Positions 18,395 through 26,903 of a DNA stretch of 50,291 nt are shown here, piece after piece. A model generated the notes under the pieces. It did no database searches and was not told the DNA's origin. It worked only from the letters and a program-made list of their open reading frames with translations. The position numbers and the translations under genes are program-made. Each line of letters opens with the position of its first letter. Position 1 is the first letter of the stretch. The stretch spans positions 1-50,291 of the forward strand of contig JARQPW010000018.1 in NCBI GenBank assembly GCA_029577135.1, in the 5' to 3' direction. This DNA comes from Acidimicrobiales bacterium. Its GTDB lineage: Bacteria; Actinomycetota; Acidimicrobiia; Acidimicrobiales; MedAcidi-G1.

Positions 18395-19684
18395 TCAGTC
18401 GAGCCGCTCGATGATGCCGACCAGGACCTCGGCGGCCTGGTCGATCTCGTCCTCGGTCACGGTCATCGGTGGTGCGATGCGCAGCACGTTGCCATACAGC
18501 CCACCCTTGCCGATAAGCAGGCCGGCTGCACGCGCTTCTTCCATGATCCGGCCGGCGGCGTCGGTGTTCGGTGCGATGCCACCGGGCTGCACGGTCTCGA
18601 TCGCCTGCATCAGCCCCCGTCCACGGAGTTCGACGACCGTGGACGAGGCGTCGACGGCGGGCTGGAGAAGGCCCGCCAGACGGTCGCCCATCCTCTTCGC
18701 ATTGCCCTGGAGGTCGTGGTCGAGCATGTACCGGATCGTGGCCAGTGCCCCTGCGCTGCTCAGCGGGTTTCCGCCGAAGGTGGAGATCGAGTTCCCCGGC
18801 AACGAGTCGAGCATCTCGGCCGAGGCGATCACACCGCCGAGGGCGAGGCCGTTACCGACCCCCTTGGCGAAGGTCATGAGGTCGGGGGTGATGCCGTGGG
18901 CCTGGTAGCCCCAGAAGTGGTCGCCGGTCCGGCCCCATCCGGTCTGGACCTCGTCGCTGATGAACAGGACACCACGGTTGTCGAGTTCCTTCTTCATGGC
19001 GCCGAAGAAGCCGTCGGGCGGGGTGGCGAACCCGCCGACGCCCTGGATGGGCTCGGCGATCATGGCGGCCACGTCACCCGAGGTCATCATGTCGAAGACC
19101 TGTTCGAGGTCGGCGACGCAGGCATCGGTGAAGGCCTCGTCGTCGAAGTCGCGGAACGGGCTGCGGAGGCGGTAGCCGCCGTGCACGTAGTTGACCGAGA
19201 GGCCGCTGACGCTGGTCGGCGACCAGGCTCGCTGGGCGGTGATGGCGATGGTCGTGAACGACCGGCCGTGGTAGCTGTTGCGAAGTGCCAGGATCTGGTT
19301 CGAACGCCGGGCCGTGGTGGCGAGCAGCAGGGCGGCGTCGTTGGCCTCGGTGCCCGAGGTCGTGAAGAACACCTTTGCGTCGGGGATCCCCGACAGTTCG
19401 CAGATCAACTCGGCCAACTCGATCATCGGCTCCGAGAGGTAGAGCGTGGACGAGTGCAGGATCTTGGCGGCCTGCTCCTGGACGGCTTCGGTGACCTCGG
19501 GGATGTTGTAGCCGAGGCTGGTGGTGAGGATGCCGCCGAAGAAGTCGAGGTAGCGGTTGCCCTCGACGTCGAAGACGTGGCGACCTTCGCCCCGGTCGAA
19601 CGAGATGGGCGGGTCGTAGTACTGCGCCAGCCAGGACGGCAGCACGGCCCGGTGCCGGTCGAGGAGCTCTGCGTTCGTAGCCAT
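18395..19684 (-). CDS. Class III (omega-)aminotransferase, likely beta-alanine/beta-aminoisobutyrate transaminase
   Basis: This 429-residue PLP enzyme has a phosphate-binding TTSGTEAN (about 108-115), an aromatic SYHGRS, the pyridine-nitrogen Asp244 in FISDEVQTGWGRTG and the Schiff-base lysine Lys274 in MTFAKGVGNG. It resembles AGXT2-like and beta-alanine:pyruvate transaminases. In this operon it should remove the amino group from beta-alanine (uracil branch) or beta-aminoisobutyrate (thymine branch), giving the semialdehyde used by mmsA. ATG 19684 is chosen because the protein start MATNAELLDRHR fits the family and GGAGGAT lies about 9 bases upstream. The open frame continues far upstream only because high-GC DNA lacks stops. 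Confidence 0.92.
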   Translation of the reverse strand: MATNAELLDRHRAVLPSWLAQYYDPPISFDRGEGRHVFDVEGNRYLDFFGGILTTSLGYNIPEVTEAVQEQAAKILHSSTLYLSEPMIELAELICELSGIPDAKVFFTTSGTEANDAALLLATTARRSNQILALRNSYHGRSFTTIAITAQRAWSPTSVSGLSVNYVHGGYRLRSPFRDFDDEAFTDACVADLEQVFDMMTSGDVAAMIAEPIQGVGGFATPPDGFFGAMKKELDNRGVLFISDEVQTGWGRTGDHFWGYQAHGITPDLMTFAKGVGNGLALGGVIASAEMLDSLPGNSISTFGGNPLSSAGALATIRYMLDHDLQGNAKRMGDRLAGLLQPAVDASSTVVELRGRGLMQAIETVQPGGIAPNTDAAGRIMEEARAAGLLIGKGGLYGNVLRIAPPMTVTEDEIDQAAEVLVGIIERLD

Positions 19685-19704
19685 CGTTCGGGATCCTCCG
19701 GTGG

Positions 19705-20547
19705 TCAGGGTGCGACGAGCCCGTCGTAGAGGTCGGGACGGCGGTCCCGGTAGAAGGCCCACTGGTTGCGGACCTCGTCGATCCGGTCGAGGTCGAGGTC
19801 GCGCACGATCAACTCGGAGTCCTGGTCGGAGCAGACGTCGCCCACGTACTGCCCGCGGGGATCGACGAAGTAGGTGGTGCCGTAGAAGTCGTTGTCGCCG
19901 AGGTCTTCGATGCCGACCCGGTTGATGGCTCCGATGTAGTACATGTTGGCGACGGCGGAGGCCGGCTGCTCGAGCTGCCAGAGGTAGGAGGAGAGGCCGC
20001 GGCTGGTGGCCGACGGGTTGAACACGATCTGGGCGCCGTTGATACCGAGCGCCCGCCAACCCTCGGGGAAGTGGCGGTCGTAGCAGATGTAGACGCCGAC
20101 CCGGCCGACGGCGGTCTCGAAGACCGGGTAGCCGAGGTTGCCGGGCCGGAAGTAGAACTTCTCCCAGAAGCCCTTGACCTGCGGGATGTGGGTCTTGCGG
20201 TACTTGCCGAGGTAGGTGCCGTCGGCGTCGATGACGGCGGCCGTGTTGTAGAGGTAGCCCTCTTGCTCCTTTTCGTACATGGGCAGGATGAGGACCATGC
20301 CGAACTCGGCGGCCAGTTCCTGGAAGCGCTTCGTCGTCGGGCCGTCGGGGATCGCCTCGGCGTAGCCATAGAACTCGACGTCCTGGACCTGGCAGAAATA
20401 GGGTCCGTAGAAGAGTTCCTGGAAGCACATCACCCGGGCGCCGGCCTCGGCCGCCTCGCGCAGGTACTTCTCGTGCAGGTCGATCATCGACTCCTTGTCG
20501 CCGGTCCATGCCACCTGGACCATCGCCGCCCGTACCTCGCTCGCCAT
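19705..20547 (-). CDS. Beta-ureidopropionase / N-carbamoyl-amino-acid amidohydrolase (nitrilase family)
   Basis: This 280-residue carbon-nitrogen hydrolase has an intact catalytic triad: Glu44 in FQELFYGPYF, Lys118 in GKYRKTHIP and Cys155 in VYICYDRHFPE. The GFWEKFYFRPGN segment is typical of beta-ureidopropionases and N-carbamoylputrescine amidases. It releases CO2 and NH3 from N-carbamoyl-beta-alanine, the product of dihydropyrimidinase. ATG 20547 has AAGGAGAGG about 8 bases upstream. It is the first gene of the leftward operon and is divergent from the DUF35-thiolase gene. Confidence 0.92.
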   Translation of the reverse strand: MASEVRAAMVQVAWTGDKESMIDLHEKYLREAAEAGARVMCFQELFYGPYFCQVQDVEFYGYAEAIPDGPTTKRFQELAAEFGMVLILPMYEKEQEGYLYNTAAVIDADGTYLGKYRKTHIPQVKGFWEKFYFRPGNLGYPVFETAVGRVGVYICYDRHFPEGWRALGINGAQIVFNPSATSRGLSSYLWQLEQPASAVANMYYIGAINRVGIEDLGDNDFYGTTYFVDPRGQYVGDVCSDQDSELIVRDLDLDRIDEVRNQWAFYRDRRPDLYDGLVAP

Positions 20548-20643
20548 CGCTGTCCCTCTCCTTCGGTTTCCCTGGATGCCCCGTTGCACGGCTTCGGGGA
20601 TGGTGCCCTCGGACGACGGGGTCGCCCGTCCCCGGTACACGCG

Positions 20644-20676
20644 ACAGTATGCACCGGACCGACCCTTCACCGACCC
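20644..20676 (-). promoter_or_regulatory. Candidate promoter and activator site for the pyrimidine-type operon
   Basis: On the minus strand, TACTGT (20644-20649) is a plausible -10 element about 100 bases before the ureidopropionase start. Just upstream is an 8-base direct repeat, GGGTCGGT (20669-20676 and 20658-20665), with an 11-base period, one helical turn, as expected for a regulator bound as a direct-repeat dimer. No good -35 hexamer is seen, which fits activator dependence. This is pattern reading only. Confidence 0.35.
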
Positions 20677-20724
20677 GGGCGACGGCGATCGGGCCCGCCT
20701 TCTGCCCGGACCGGCGACGCCCTC

Positions 20725-20730
20725 TACGCT
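20725..20730 (+). promoter_or_regulatory. Candidate -10 element for a leaderless DUF35-thiolase transcript
   Basis: TACGCT ends seven bases before ATG 20738, so transcription would begin at or next to the start codon. No Shine-Dalgarno sequence is present upstream. Confidence 0.35.
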
Positions 20731-20737
20731 CGGTGTC

Positions 20738-22381
20738 ATGCGGCCGCTTCCGGAACTCACCCCGGAGAACGAGCACTACTGGACGGCGGGCGCCGACGGG
20801 GTGCTCCGGATCCAGTGGTGTGCGTCGTGCGATCTGGGCGTGCACCCGCCGCTGCCCGCCTGTCCGCACTGTGCGGAGAGCCTCGAGGTCCGCGACCTGT
20901 CCGGGCGGGGGACCGTCGTCGGCGTCACCGTCAACCACCAGCAGTGGCTTCCCGAACTCGAGCCGCCCTACGCCATCGTCGTCGTCGCCCTCGACGAGGA
21001 CCCCCTGGTCCGCATCACCTCCCTGATCGTCGAGTCCGATCCCGAGTCGGTGGAGATCGGGCTCCCCGTCGAGGTCCGGTTCGAACAGCACGACGACGTG
21101 TGGTTGCCCCTCTTCACCCCAACCGGCGAGCCCGTCGTCGAACGCGACGAGTGGCCCCAGCCACCCCTGGCGCCCATACGGCCCATGCCCACGGCGGAAC
21201 GCTTCGAGGACTCCGTCGCCATCACGGGGATCGGCATGTCCGAGGTGGGGCGCCGTCTCGACCGGGACCCGCTGTCGTTGGCCGTCGATGCCTGCCGGGC
21301 AGCGGTCGCCGACGCCGGCCTGACCCTCGACGACATCGACGGCATGTCCACCTACCCCGGGGGGATGGGTGGCGGCGGCGGGTTCTCGGAGGGCGGCATC
21401 CACGCCGTGGAGGAGGCCCTGCGCATCCACCCCACCTGGTTCAGCGGTGGCCTCGAGACCCCCGGCCAGAACGGCTCCATCGTCAACGCAATGCTCGCCG
21501 TGGCCGCTGGCCTCTGCCGACACGTCCTCTGCTTCCGGACGGTGTGGGAGTCCACGTCGGCGTTGCGGGGCAACCGCCGGGGCTCCGGCGTGCCGTCCGC
21601 CCCGCGCATGGGGGGCGAGATGCAGTGGCGGCTCCCCTATGGGGCCATGTCGGCCGCCAATTGGATCGCCGTCAACGCCAGCCACCACTTCCACCGCTTC
21701 GGCACGACCCGGGAGCAGCTCGGCTGGATCCCGGTCACGCAACGGAGCCACGCCGGCCTGAACCCCGCCGCCATCTACCGGGACCCGATGACGATCGGGG
21801 ACTACCTCGATGCACGGATGGTCACCACGCCCTTCGGCCTGTACGACTGCGACGTCCCCTGCGACGGGTCGGTCGCCGTGGTGGTGTCGGCCCTCGACGT
21901 CGCCCGCGACCTCGCCCATCCCGCTGTCCGAGTCGGGGCCGTCGGCACCCAACTGAGGGAACGCATCCCGTGGGACCAGGGCACCCTCCTCCACGAGCAG
22001 CTGGTGTGGGGGCCCGCACAACACCTGTGGAACCGCACCGACCTCACGCCAGACGACGTCGACCTGGCCTGCCTGTACGACGGCTTCAGCTTCAACTGCC
22101 TCACCTGGCTCGAAGCGCTCGGCTTCTGCGGTCGGGGCGAAGGTGGCGCCTTCGTCGAGGGCGGCGAGCGGATCTCGCTCGCCGGGTCCCTCCCCCTCAA
22201 CACCCACGGCGGACAGCTCTCGGGCGGGCGGACGCACGGCTACGGCTTCGTCCACGAGGCCGTCGTGCAACTCCGCGGCGATGCCGGCCAGCGACAGGTG
22301 GCGGACGCAGAGGTGGCGGTGACGAGCTCGGGCGGCGGGCATCCCGGTGGCGCCATCCTCTTCACCACGGATCGTGGGTGA
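20738..22381 (+). CDS. DUF35 OB-fold/zinc-ribbon fused to thiolase-like (lipid-transfer/SCP-x) domain
   Basis: This is a 547-residue two-domain protein. The N-terminal part (about 1-145) has a rubredoxin-like zinc ribbon with Cys28/31 in CASC and Cys42/45 in CPHC, followed by an OB-fold of the DUF35 type. The C-terminal part (about 160-547) is a non-decarboxylating thiolase fold, starting SVAITGIGMSEVG and containing LACLYDGFSFNCL and LNTHGGQLSGGRTHGYG. In steroid side-chain degradation the Ltp2 aldolase works as a complex with the DUF35 domain of ChsH2. Here both partners appear fused in one chain, suggesting a retro-aldolase or acyl-CoA lyase. That function is inference; a simple acyltransferase is possible. 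Confidence 0.85.
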   Translation: MRPLPELTPENEHYWTAGADGVLRIQWCASCDLGVHPPLPACPHCAESLEVRDLSGRGTVVGVTVNHQQWLPELEPPYAIVVVALDEDPLVRITSLIVESDPESVEIGLPVEVRFEQHDDVWLPLFTPTGEPVVERDEWPQPPLAPIRPMPTAERFEDSVAITGIGMSEVGRRLDRDPLSLAVDACRAAVADAGLTLDDIDGMSTYPGGMGGGGGFSEGGIHAVEEALRIHPTWFSGGLETPGQNGSIVNAMLAVAAGLCRHVLCFRTVWESTSALRGNRRGSGVPSAPRMGGEMQWRLPYGAMSAANWIAVNASHHFHRFGTTREQLGWIPVTQRSHAGLNPAAIYRDPMTIGDYLDARMVTTPFGLYDCDVPCDGSVAVVVSALDVARDLAHPAVRVGAVGTQLRERIPWDQGTLLHEQLVWGPAQHLWNRTDLTPDDVDLACLYDGFSFNCLTWLEALGFCGRGEGGAFVEGGERISLAGSLPLNTHGGQLSGGRTHGYGFVHEAVVQLRGDAGQRQVADAEVAVTSSGGGHPGGAILFTTDRG

Positions 22382-22388
22382 GCCGCCC

Positions 22389-23648
22389 GTGGATCCCGAC
22401 GCTCGGATCGACGTCGACCACAACGACCCCGGGTTCCTCGCGTCGCGGCACGACCGCTACGCGGAGATCCGACGGCAGTGCCCGGTCGCCTTCAACGAGC
22501 ACTACGGAGGCTTCTGGCTCGTGACCGACCACGAGTCGGTGGCGACGGTGGCCCGGGACAACGAGACCTTCGCCCACCGCTACGAGCCGGAACCCGACCC
22601 CGAGGACGGCTTCGTCTTCCACGGGATCTGTGGGATCCCACGTGTGGGGGGCGCACCTCGCCAGGGCGTTTCCGAGATCGACGGGCCGGAGCACGCCGAC
22701 GTGCGGCGGCTCCTCAACCCGTTCTTCACGCCGGCGCGCGTTGCGCAGCTCCGACCGCGGATGGCCGAGGTCTCCACGTGGTTCCTCGACCAGGTCGTCG
22801 AGTCCGGCACCTGCGACCTGGTCCTCGACTACGCCACCCCGGTCCCGGGGGTCCTCACCCTCGAGATGATGGGCCTGCCGAGTGCCAACTGGCGCCACTA
22901 CGCCGACTTCTTCCATGCGACGGTGGCCTACGAGCCGGACAAGGTCGAGTTCCGCGAGGCGGTGGGGCGCCGCCGGGAGATGGCCGCCGAACTCCTGGAG
23001 TTCGCCGACCACCGCCGCTCGAACCCGGCCGACGACATCACCACCGCGCTGGTCACGGGACGCGTCCTCGACGAGCCGCTCGACGACGCCCGGATCCTCG
23101 ACATCATGTGGAACCTGGTCGCCGGCGGCCTCGACACGACGACCTCGCTGGTCTCCTGGTCTTTGCACCACCTCGGCACACATCCGGACGACCGCCGACG
23201 ACTCATCGCCCAGCCCGATCTCCTCCCGACCGCCATCGAGGAGTTCCTCCGCTTCTACAGCCCGAGCGAGACCCTCACGCGCACCGCAACGTGCGATGTC
23301 GAACTGGGTGGGCACAGCATCCGGCGCGGCGACGTGGTGATGGTCGCCTGGGTAGCGGCCAACCGGGACGAGAGCGTCTTCGAGCGCCCCGACGAGGTCA
23401 TCGTGGACCGGGAGCCCAACCGGCACCTCGCCTTCGGCCTGGGGGGGCACCGGTGCATCGGCTCACACGTCGCCCGGGTCGAGGCCGAGGTGATGCTCGC
23501 CGACGTCCTGGAGCGGCTGCCCGACTACGAGATCGACCTCGATGCCTTCCGGCCGTACCCCGGCAACGCCCTCATGGCCGGTGTCGTGTCCATGCCCGCC
23601 GAGTTCGCCCCCGGACCGAGGGTGGGCCCGACGGTCGTCCCCTTCTGA
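22389..23648 (+). CDS. Cytochrome P450
   Basis: This soluble P450 of about 419 residues has the I-helix motif VAGGLDTTTSL, the K-helix EEFLR (ExxR) and the heme loop FGLGGHRCIG with the ligand Cys about residue 356. The gene starts at or near the thiolase stop: GTG 22389 (GGTGAG 7 bases upstream), GTG 22374 (overlapping the stop by eight bases) and GTG 22347 are all in frame. I prefer 22389 because of the ribosome-site match, but 22374 is nearly as good. Coupled expression with the DUF35-thiolase fusion suggests both act on the same lipid or steroid-type molecule. No ferredoxin gene is adjacent. Confidence 0.9.
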   Translation: MDPDARIDVDHNDPGFLASRHDRYAEIRRQCPVAFNEHYGGFWLVTDHESVATVARDNETFAHRYEPEPDPEDGFVFHGICGIPRVGGAPRQGVSEIDGPEHADVRRLLNPFFTPARVAQLRPRMAEVSTWFLDQVVESGTCDLVLDYATPVPGVLTLEMMGLPSANWRHYADFFHATVAYEPDKVEFREAVGRRREMAAELLEFADHRRSNPADDITTALVTGRVLDEPLDDARILDIMWNLVAGGLDTTTSLVSWSLHHLGTHPDDRRRLIAQPDLLPTAIEEFLRFYSPSETLTRTATCDVELGGHSIRRGDVVMVAWVAANRDESVFERPDEVIVDREPNRHLAFGLGGHRCIGSHVARVEAEVMLADVLERLPDYEIDLDAFRPYPGNALMAGVVSMPAEFAPGPRVGPTVVPF

Positions 23649-23649
23649 G

Positions 23650-24852
23650 ATGGATCCGGCAACCGGCACCGACGCCCACGGCATCGACGTCGGGCGGCTG
23701 CGTGCAGAACGGCTCCAGCGGCTCCGCGGCACGATGGCCGCACAGGGCATTGCGGCGCTCGTGCTGACGCATGCGCCACACGTCGGCTACGCCACGGGCC
23801 ACCGGGTTCCCGCCAGCGACGGCTCGGTTGCAAATTTTCAGCGGCCCGTGGCCATCGTGAGGGCCGACGAGGACCGCCCCCACCTCGTCGGCGGCGAACC
23901 CGACGGACTGGACGTGGTCGCCCACCCGGGATCGACGCCCGACCACGACGAAGGCGCCCGGGCGCTGGCTTCCGTCCTCGAGGAGGTGCTCGGTGACCTC
24001 TCCCCTGGCCAGGTAGCGGTCGACGGCTGGACCGGGCCGATGCTGCGCTCCGGCACGCCACCTCTCGCCGGATCCGCCGACGCCCGCCCGGTCCTGGGGG
24101 CCGCCACGATCTCCAAGACCGCCGACGAGTTGGCCTGCATCTCGGCCGCCCAGAGGATCAACGAGGAGGCCATGCTCGACGTGGGGACCGAACTGGCTCC
24201 CGGCACCCGCCGGTCCGACCTGGCGGCCACGTTCCTGCGTCGGACCCGTGAACTCGGCGTCGACACTTCGATGATCGATCCCATCTTCCAGCCGATGCCC
24301 CGGGCCATCTCCGACGGGCCGCGCACCACCACCGGCGACGTGGCGTTCCCGACCGGCTTGGGCGACCCCGCCTACCGGGAGGGCGACCTCGTCTGGGTGG
24401 ACTCGGGCATCACCGTCAACGGCTACGCCTCGGACTTCGGACGGACCTGGGTCTGCGGGCGGGACCCGAGCGCCGCCGAGCAGGAGCTCTTCGACCGCTG
24501 GCGGGCGGTCATCGACGCCGTGCTGGACGCACTCCGGCCGGGCGTCACCAGCGGCGACCTGTGCCGTGCGGCGGCTGCCGCCAACGGTGGCGAACGGCCC
24601 TGGCTCCCCCACTTCTACCTGGCGCACGGGATCGGGATCGAGAGCGCCGAGATGCCGCTCATCGGCACCGACCTGGGCGAGGCGTTCGACGACGCCTTCG
24701 TACTGGCCCCCGGCATGGTCGTCGTGCTCGAACCGGTGGTCTGGATGGACGGCGTGGGCGGCTACCGGGCCGAGGAGGTCGTCGCCGTGACCGACGACGG
24801 CTGGCGGGCGCTTGGCGGCGAGCACCCGTACGACCCGTTCGTGGTCCGATGA
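23650..24852 (+). CDS. M24-family metallopeptidase (Xaa-Pro dipeptidase/creatinase-like)
   Basis: This 400-residue protein has an N-terminal creatinase-like domain (about 1-150) and a C-terminal pita-bread fold. All five dinuclear-metal ligands can be picked out: Asp in VDSGITVNG, Asp in SDFGRTW, His in LAHGIGIESAEMP, Glu in VLEPVVW and Glu in AEEVVAV. It should therefore be a metal-dependent peptidase or amidinase-like hydrolase, not a metal-free creatinase. ATG 23650 follows the P450 stop by one base. It overlaps the next gene, a shorter M24 relative lacking the ligands, by four bases, so the two are probably made in equal amounts. Confidence 0.88.
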   Translation: MDPATGTDAHGIDVGRLRAERLQRLRGTMAAQGIAALVLTHAPHVGYATGHRVPASDGSVANFQRPVAIVRADEDRPHLVGGEPDGLDVVAHPGSTPDHDEGARALASVLEEVLGDLSPGQVAVDGWTGPMLRSGTPPLAGSADARPVLGAATISKTADELACISAAQRINEEAMLDVGTELAPGTRRSDLAATFLRRTRELGVDTSMIDPIFQPMPRAISDGPRTTTGDVAFPTGLGDPAYREGDLVWVDSGITVNGYASDFGRTWVCGRDPSAAEQELFDRWRAVIDAVLDALRPGVTSGDLCRAAAAANGGERPWLPHFYLAHGIGIESAEMPLIGTDLGEAFDDAFVLAPGMVVVLEPVVWMDGVGGYRAEEVVAVTDDGWRALGGEHPYDPFVVR

Positions 24853-25796
24853 GCACCCCCCTGCACGTCGAGCGACGCGACCGGGTGCTGTCGGCGATGG
24901 CCGGGGCCGACCTCGACGTCCTGGTCCTCGGCGAGCAGGCCAACGTCGTCTACGCCTCCGGCCACCACCGTCTCTGGACCGCCGGGACCCGACCGCACGC
25001 CCCCACCTGCATCGTCGTCCGCCGGACCGGCGCCACGCACGTCCTCTCCACCTGGGACGAGGGCGTGCCCGACGACGTGCCGTTCGAGCACCTGTTCGGG
25101 ATCACCTGGAACCCCGAGGTGATGGGCGCCGCCCTGGCCGCCATCCCCGGGTTGTCCGACGCCCGTCGCCTCGGCGTCGACGGCATGACGGCCGGGTTCC
25201 TGCGTGCGGTCGAGCGGCTCGCCGCCGGTGCGGAGCTCGTCGTCGCCGACGAACTGCTGGCCGATGCCCGTCGCACCAAGTTCGCCGCCGAGGTGGACCT
25301 GATGCGAGCAGCCTGCGGGGTCGCCGCCGCAGGCCTCGACGCCGTGGTCGCTGCGCTTCCGACTCCCGACGCTGCGGCCGCCGCCGTCGCGGTCGACGCC
25401 ATGGCCCGGGCCGGCAGCACCAAGCCGGTCGGGGAGCCGCTGGTCCGCACGGCCGATGGGTCGACCGTGGTCGACCTGGGCGTTCTCGTAGAGGGCTACG
25501 AGGGCGGTATCGGCCGCACCCTCGGAGGCGACCCGGAGGGCACCGCCGACGTCCACCGGCAGGCTCTGGCCGCGTGCCGTCCCGGAACCGTGGCGCCCGG
25601 ATCCGGCAGCGGGGTGACCGTCGAGGTCCGAGGTGCCGGACTGGGCGCCGAACGCCCGGTGGTCGGCACCCTCGAGGCGGGCATGGTGCTGAGCGTCACG
25701 ACAACCGCTGGTTCGCACAGGTGGCGGGACCTCGTCCTCGTGGCCGACGAGCCCCGGCCGCTCCTCGGTGGGGACGACGTGGACGGCGAAGGGTAG
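24849..25796 (+). CDS. Degenerate M24-family protein (putative non-catalytic partner)
   Basis: This 315-residue protein begins like its neighbour's creatinase domain (SAMAGADLDVLVLGEQANVVYASG) and continues into a shortened pita-bread fold. Only one of the expected ligands remains: VVDLGVLVEGYEGG matches the first Asp. The second Asp site reads GGIGRT. The His site (AHGIG in the partner) reads GAGLGAERP, and both Glu positions are lost. It is about 85 residues shorter than the complete enzyme. A four-base ATGA overlap couples it to that enzyme. It is most simply read as a pseudoenzyme forming a heterodimer with, or regulating, the active partner. A decaying gene is the alternative, but the frame is fully intact. 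Confidence 0.78.
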   Translation: MSTPLHVERRDRVLSAMAGADLDVLVLGEQANVVYASGHHRLWTAGTRPHAPTCIVVRRTGATHVLSTWDEGVPDDVPFEHLFGITWNPEVMGAALAAIPGLSDARRLGVDGMTAGFLRAVERLAAGAELVVADELLADARRTKFAAEVDLMRAACGVAAAGLDAVVAALPTPDAAAAAVAVDAMARAGSTKPVGEPLVRTADGSTVVDLGVLVEGYEGGIGRTLGGDPEGTADVHRQALAACRPGTVAPGSGSGVTVEVRGAGLGAERPVVGTLEAGMVLSVTTTAGSHRWRDLVLVADEPRPLLGGDDVDGEG

Positions 25797-25805
25797 GACC
25801 GGCCC

Positions 25806-26864
25806 ATGTCGGACGCACACGCAGAGCGGACCCGACAACTCGTCGATCCCGCCCGCCTCGGGGCCTGGCTCGACGGGCAGGGGCTCCCCGGCGGGGGCGA
25901 ACCCGTCCACAGCCGGTTCGTGGCCGGCGGGGCCTCCAACGAGTTGTTCGAGGTGACACGTGGCGGGGAGCGCTGGGCACTCCGGCGGCCACCGGCGCGG
26001 GTCCCCGAGGGGCGCAACGAGACGATGCTCCGGGAGTACCGCATCCTCGAGGCCCTGGCCGACACCGACGTCCCGCACGCCCGCGCCGTCGCCTGCTGCG
26101 ACGACCCCGGCGTGATCGGCGCCAACTTCTACCTGATGGCGTTCGTAGACGGCTGGTCGCCGATCAGCGAGCCCGAATGGCCGGAGCCGTTCTTCTCCGA
26201 CCTCCGCCTCCGACGGGGTCTCGCCCTCGAACTGGTCGACGCCATCGCCCGCCTCTCCCGGGTGGACTGGCGGGCCGTCGGGCTCGAGGGTCTGGGCCGA
26301 CCCGAAGGCTTCCACGAGCGCCAGGTCGACCGCTGGCACGCCCACCTGGAGCAGTTCCGCTTCCGCGAGATTCCCGGGCTGGACGTCGCCGCCGACTGGC
26401 TGCGCGGGCGCACACCGAGTGTCTACGAGCCGGGACTCATGCACGGCGACTACCAGTTCGCCAACGTGATGTTCCACCACGGCGGCCCGGCCCGGATGGC
26501 GGCGATCGTGGACTGGGAGATGGGGACTGTCGGCGACCCGCTCCTGGACCTGGGCTGGGTCGTCATGGGCTGGCCGACCGGCGACGAGGACGACCGGGCG
26601 CGATCCAGCGGCTACGTCGACCTGACCGGCATGCCGGACCGGGACGAGTTGCTGGAGCGCTACGCCACCGTGTCGGGGCGGCCGGTCGACGAGATCGACT
26701 ACTACGTCGTGCTGGCCCGGTTCAAGATGGCGATCGTGCTCGAGGGCGGCTACGCCCGATACGTCGCCGGCGGCGCCGACAACGAGAAGATGGAGTCCTT
26801 CGGGCCGATCGTCCTCGACATGGCGGCAGGGGCCGCCGACCTGGCACAGTCCACGAAACTCTGA
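25806..26864 (+). CDS. Aminoglycoside phosphotransferase-like (APH, PF01636) kinase
   Basis: This 352-residue APH-fold kinase has the catalytic loop GLMHGDYQFANVMF (HGDxxxxN) and the metal-binding IVDWEMGTVGDPLLDLGW. An early FVAGGASNELFEV acts as the nucleotide loop. Proteins of this type next to acyl-CoA dehydrogenases (ACAD10-like association) are common in actinobacteria. There the kinase domain is thought to phosphorylate hydroxyacyl-CoAs so that a dehydrogenase domain can use them. Here the next gene is an acyl-CoA dehydrogenase, so a hydroxyacyl-CoA role is more likely than antibiotic resistance. The ATG follows the M24-like gene by 9 bases with TAGGAC upstream. Confidence 0.86.
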   Translation: MSDAHAERTRQLVDPARLGAWLDGQGLPGGGEPVHSRFVAGGASNELFEVTRGGERWALRRPPARVPEGRNETMLREYRILEALADTDVPHARAVACCDDPGVIGANFYLMAFVDGWSPISEPEWPEPFFSDLRLRRGLALELVDAIARLSRVDWRAVGLEGLGRPEGFHERQVDRWHAHLEQFRFREIPGLDVAADWLRGRTPSVYEPGLMHGDYQFANVMFHHGGPARMAAIVDWEMGTVGDPLLDLGWVVMGWPTGDEDDRARSSGYVDLTGMPDRDELLERYATVSGRPVDEIDYYVVLARFKMAIVLEGGYARYVAGGADNEKMESFGPIVLDMAAGAADLAQSTKL

Positions 26865-26903
26865 ACCGCAGTCCACAAGAGCCCACAAGAGGAGCACCCA
26901 GCG

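Noticed and set aside
18395-22423. Very long leftward open frame spanning aminotransferase and the divergent thiolase region
   Set aside because: Only the 18395-19684 part encodes a recognisable protein; upstream it reads through the ureidopropionase and antisense to the thiolase in wrong frames. High GC removes stops.
25806-26864. Antibiotic-resistance reading of the APH-like kinase
   Set aside because: Such kinases beside acyl-CoA dehydrogenases are linked to hydroxyacyl-CoA metabolism; no other resistance or mobility gene is near.
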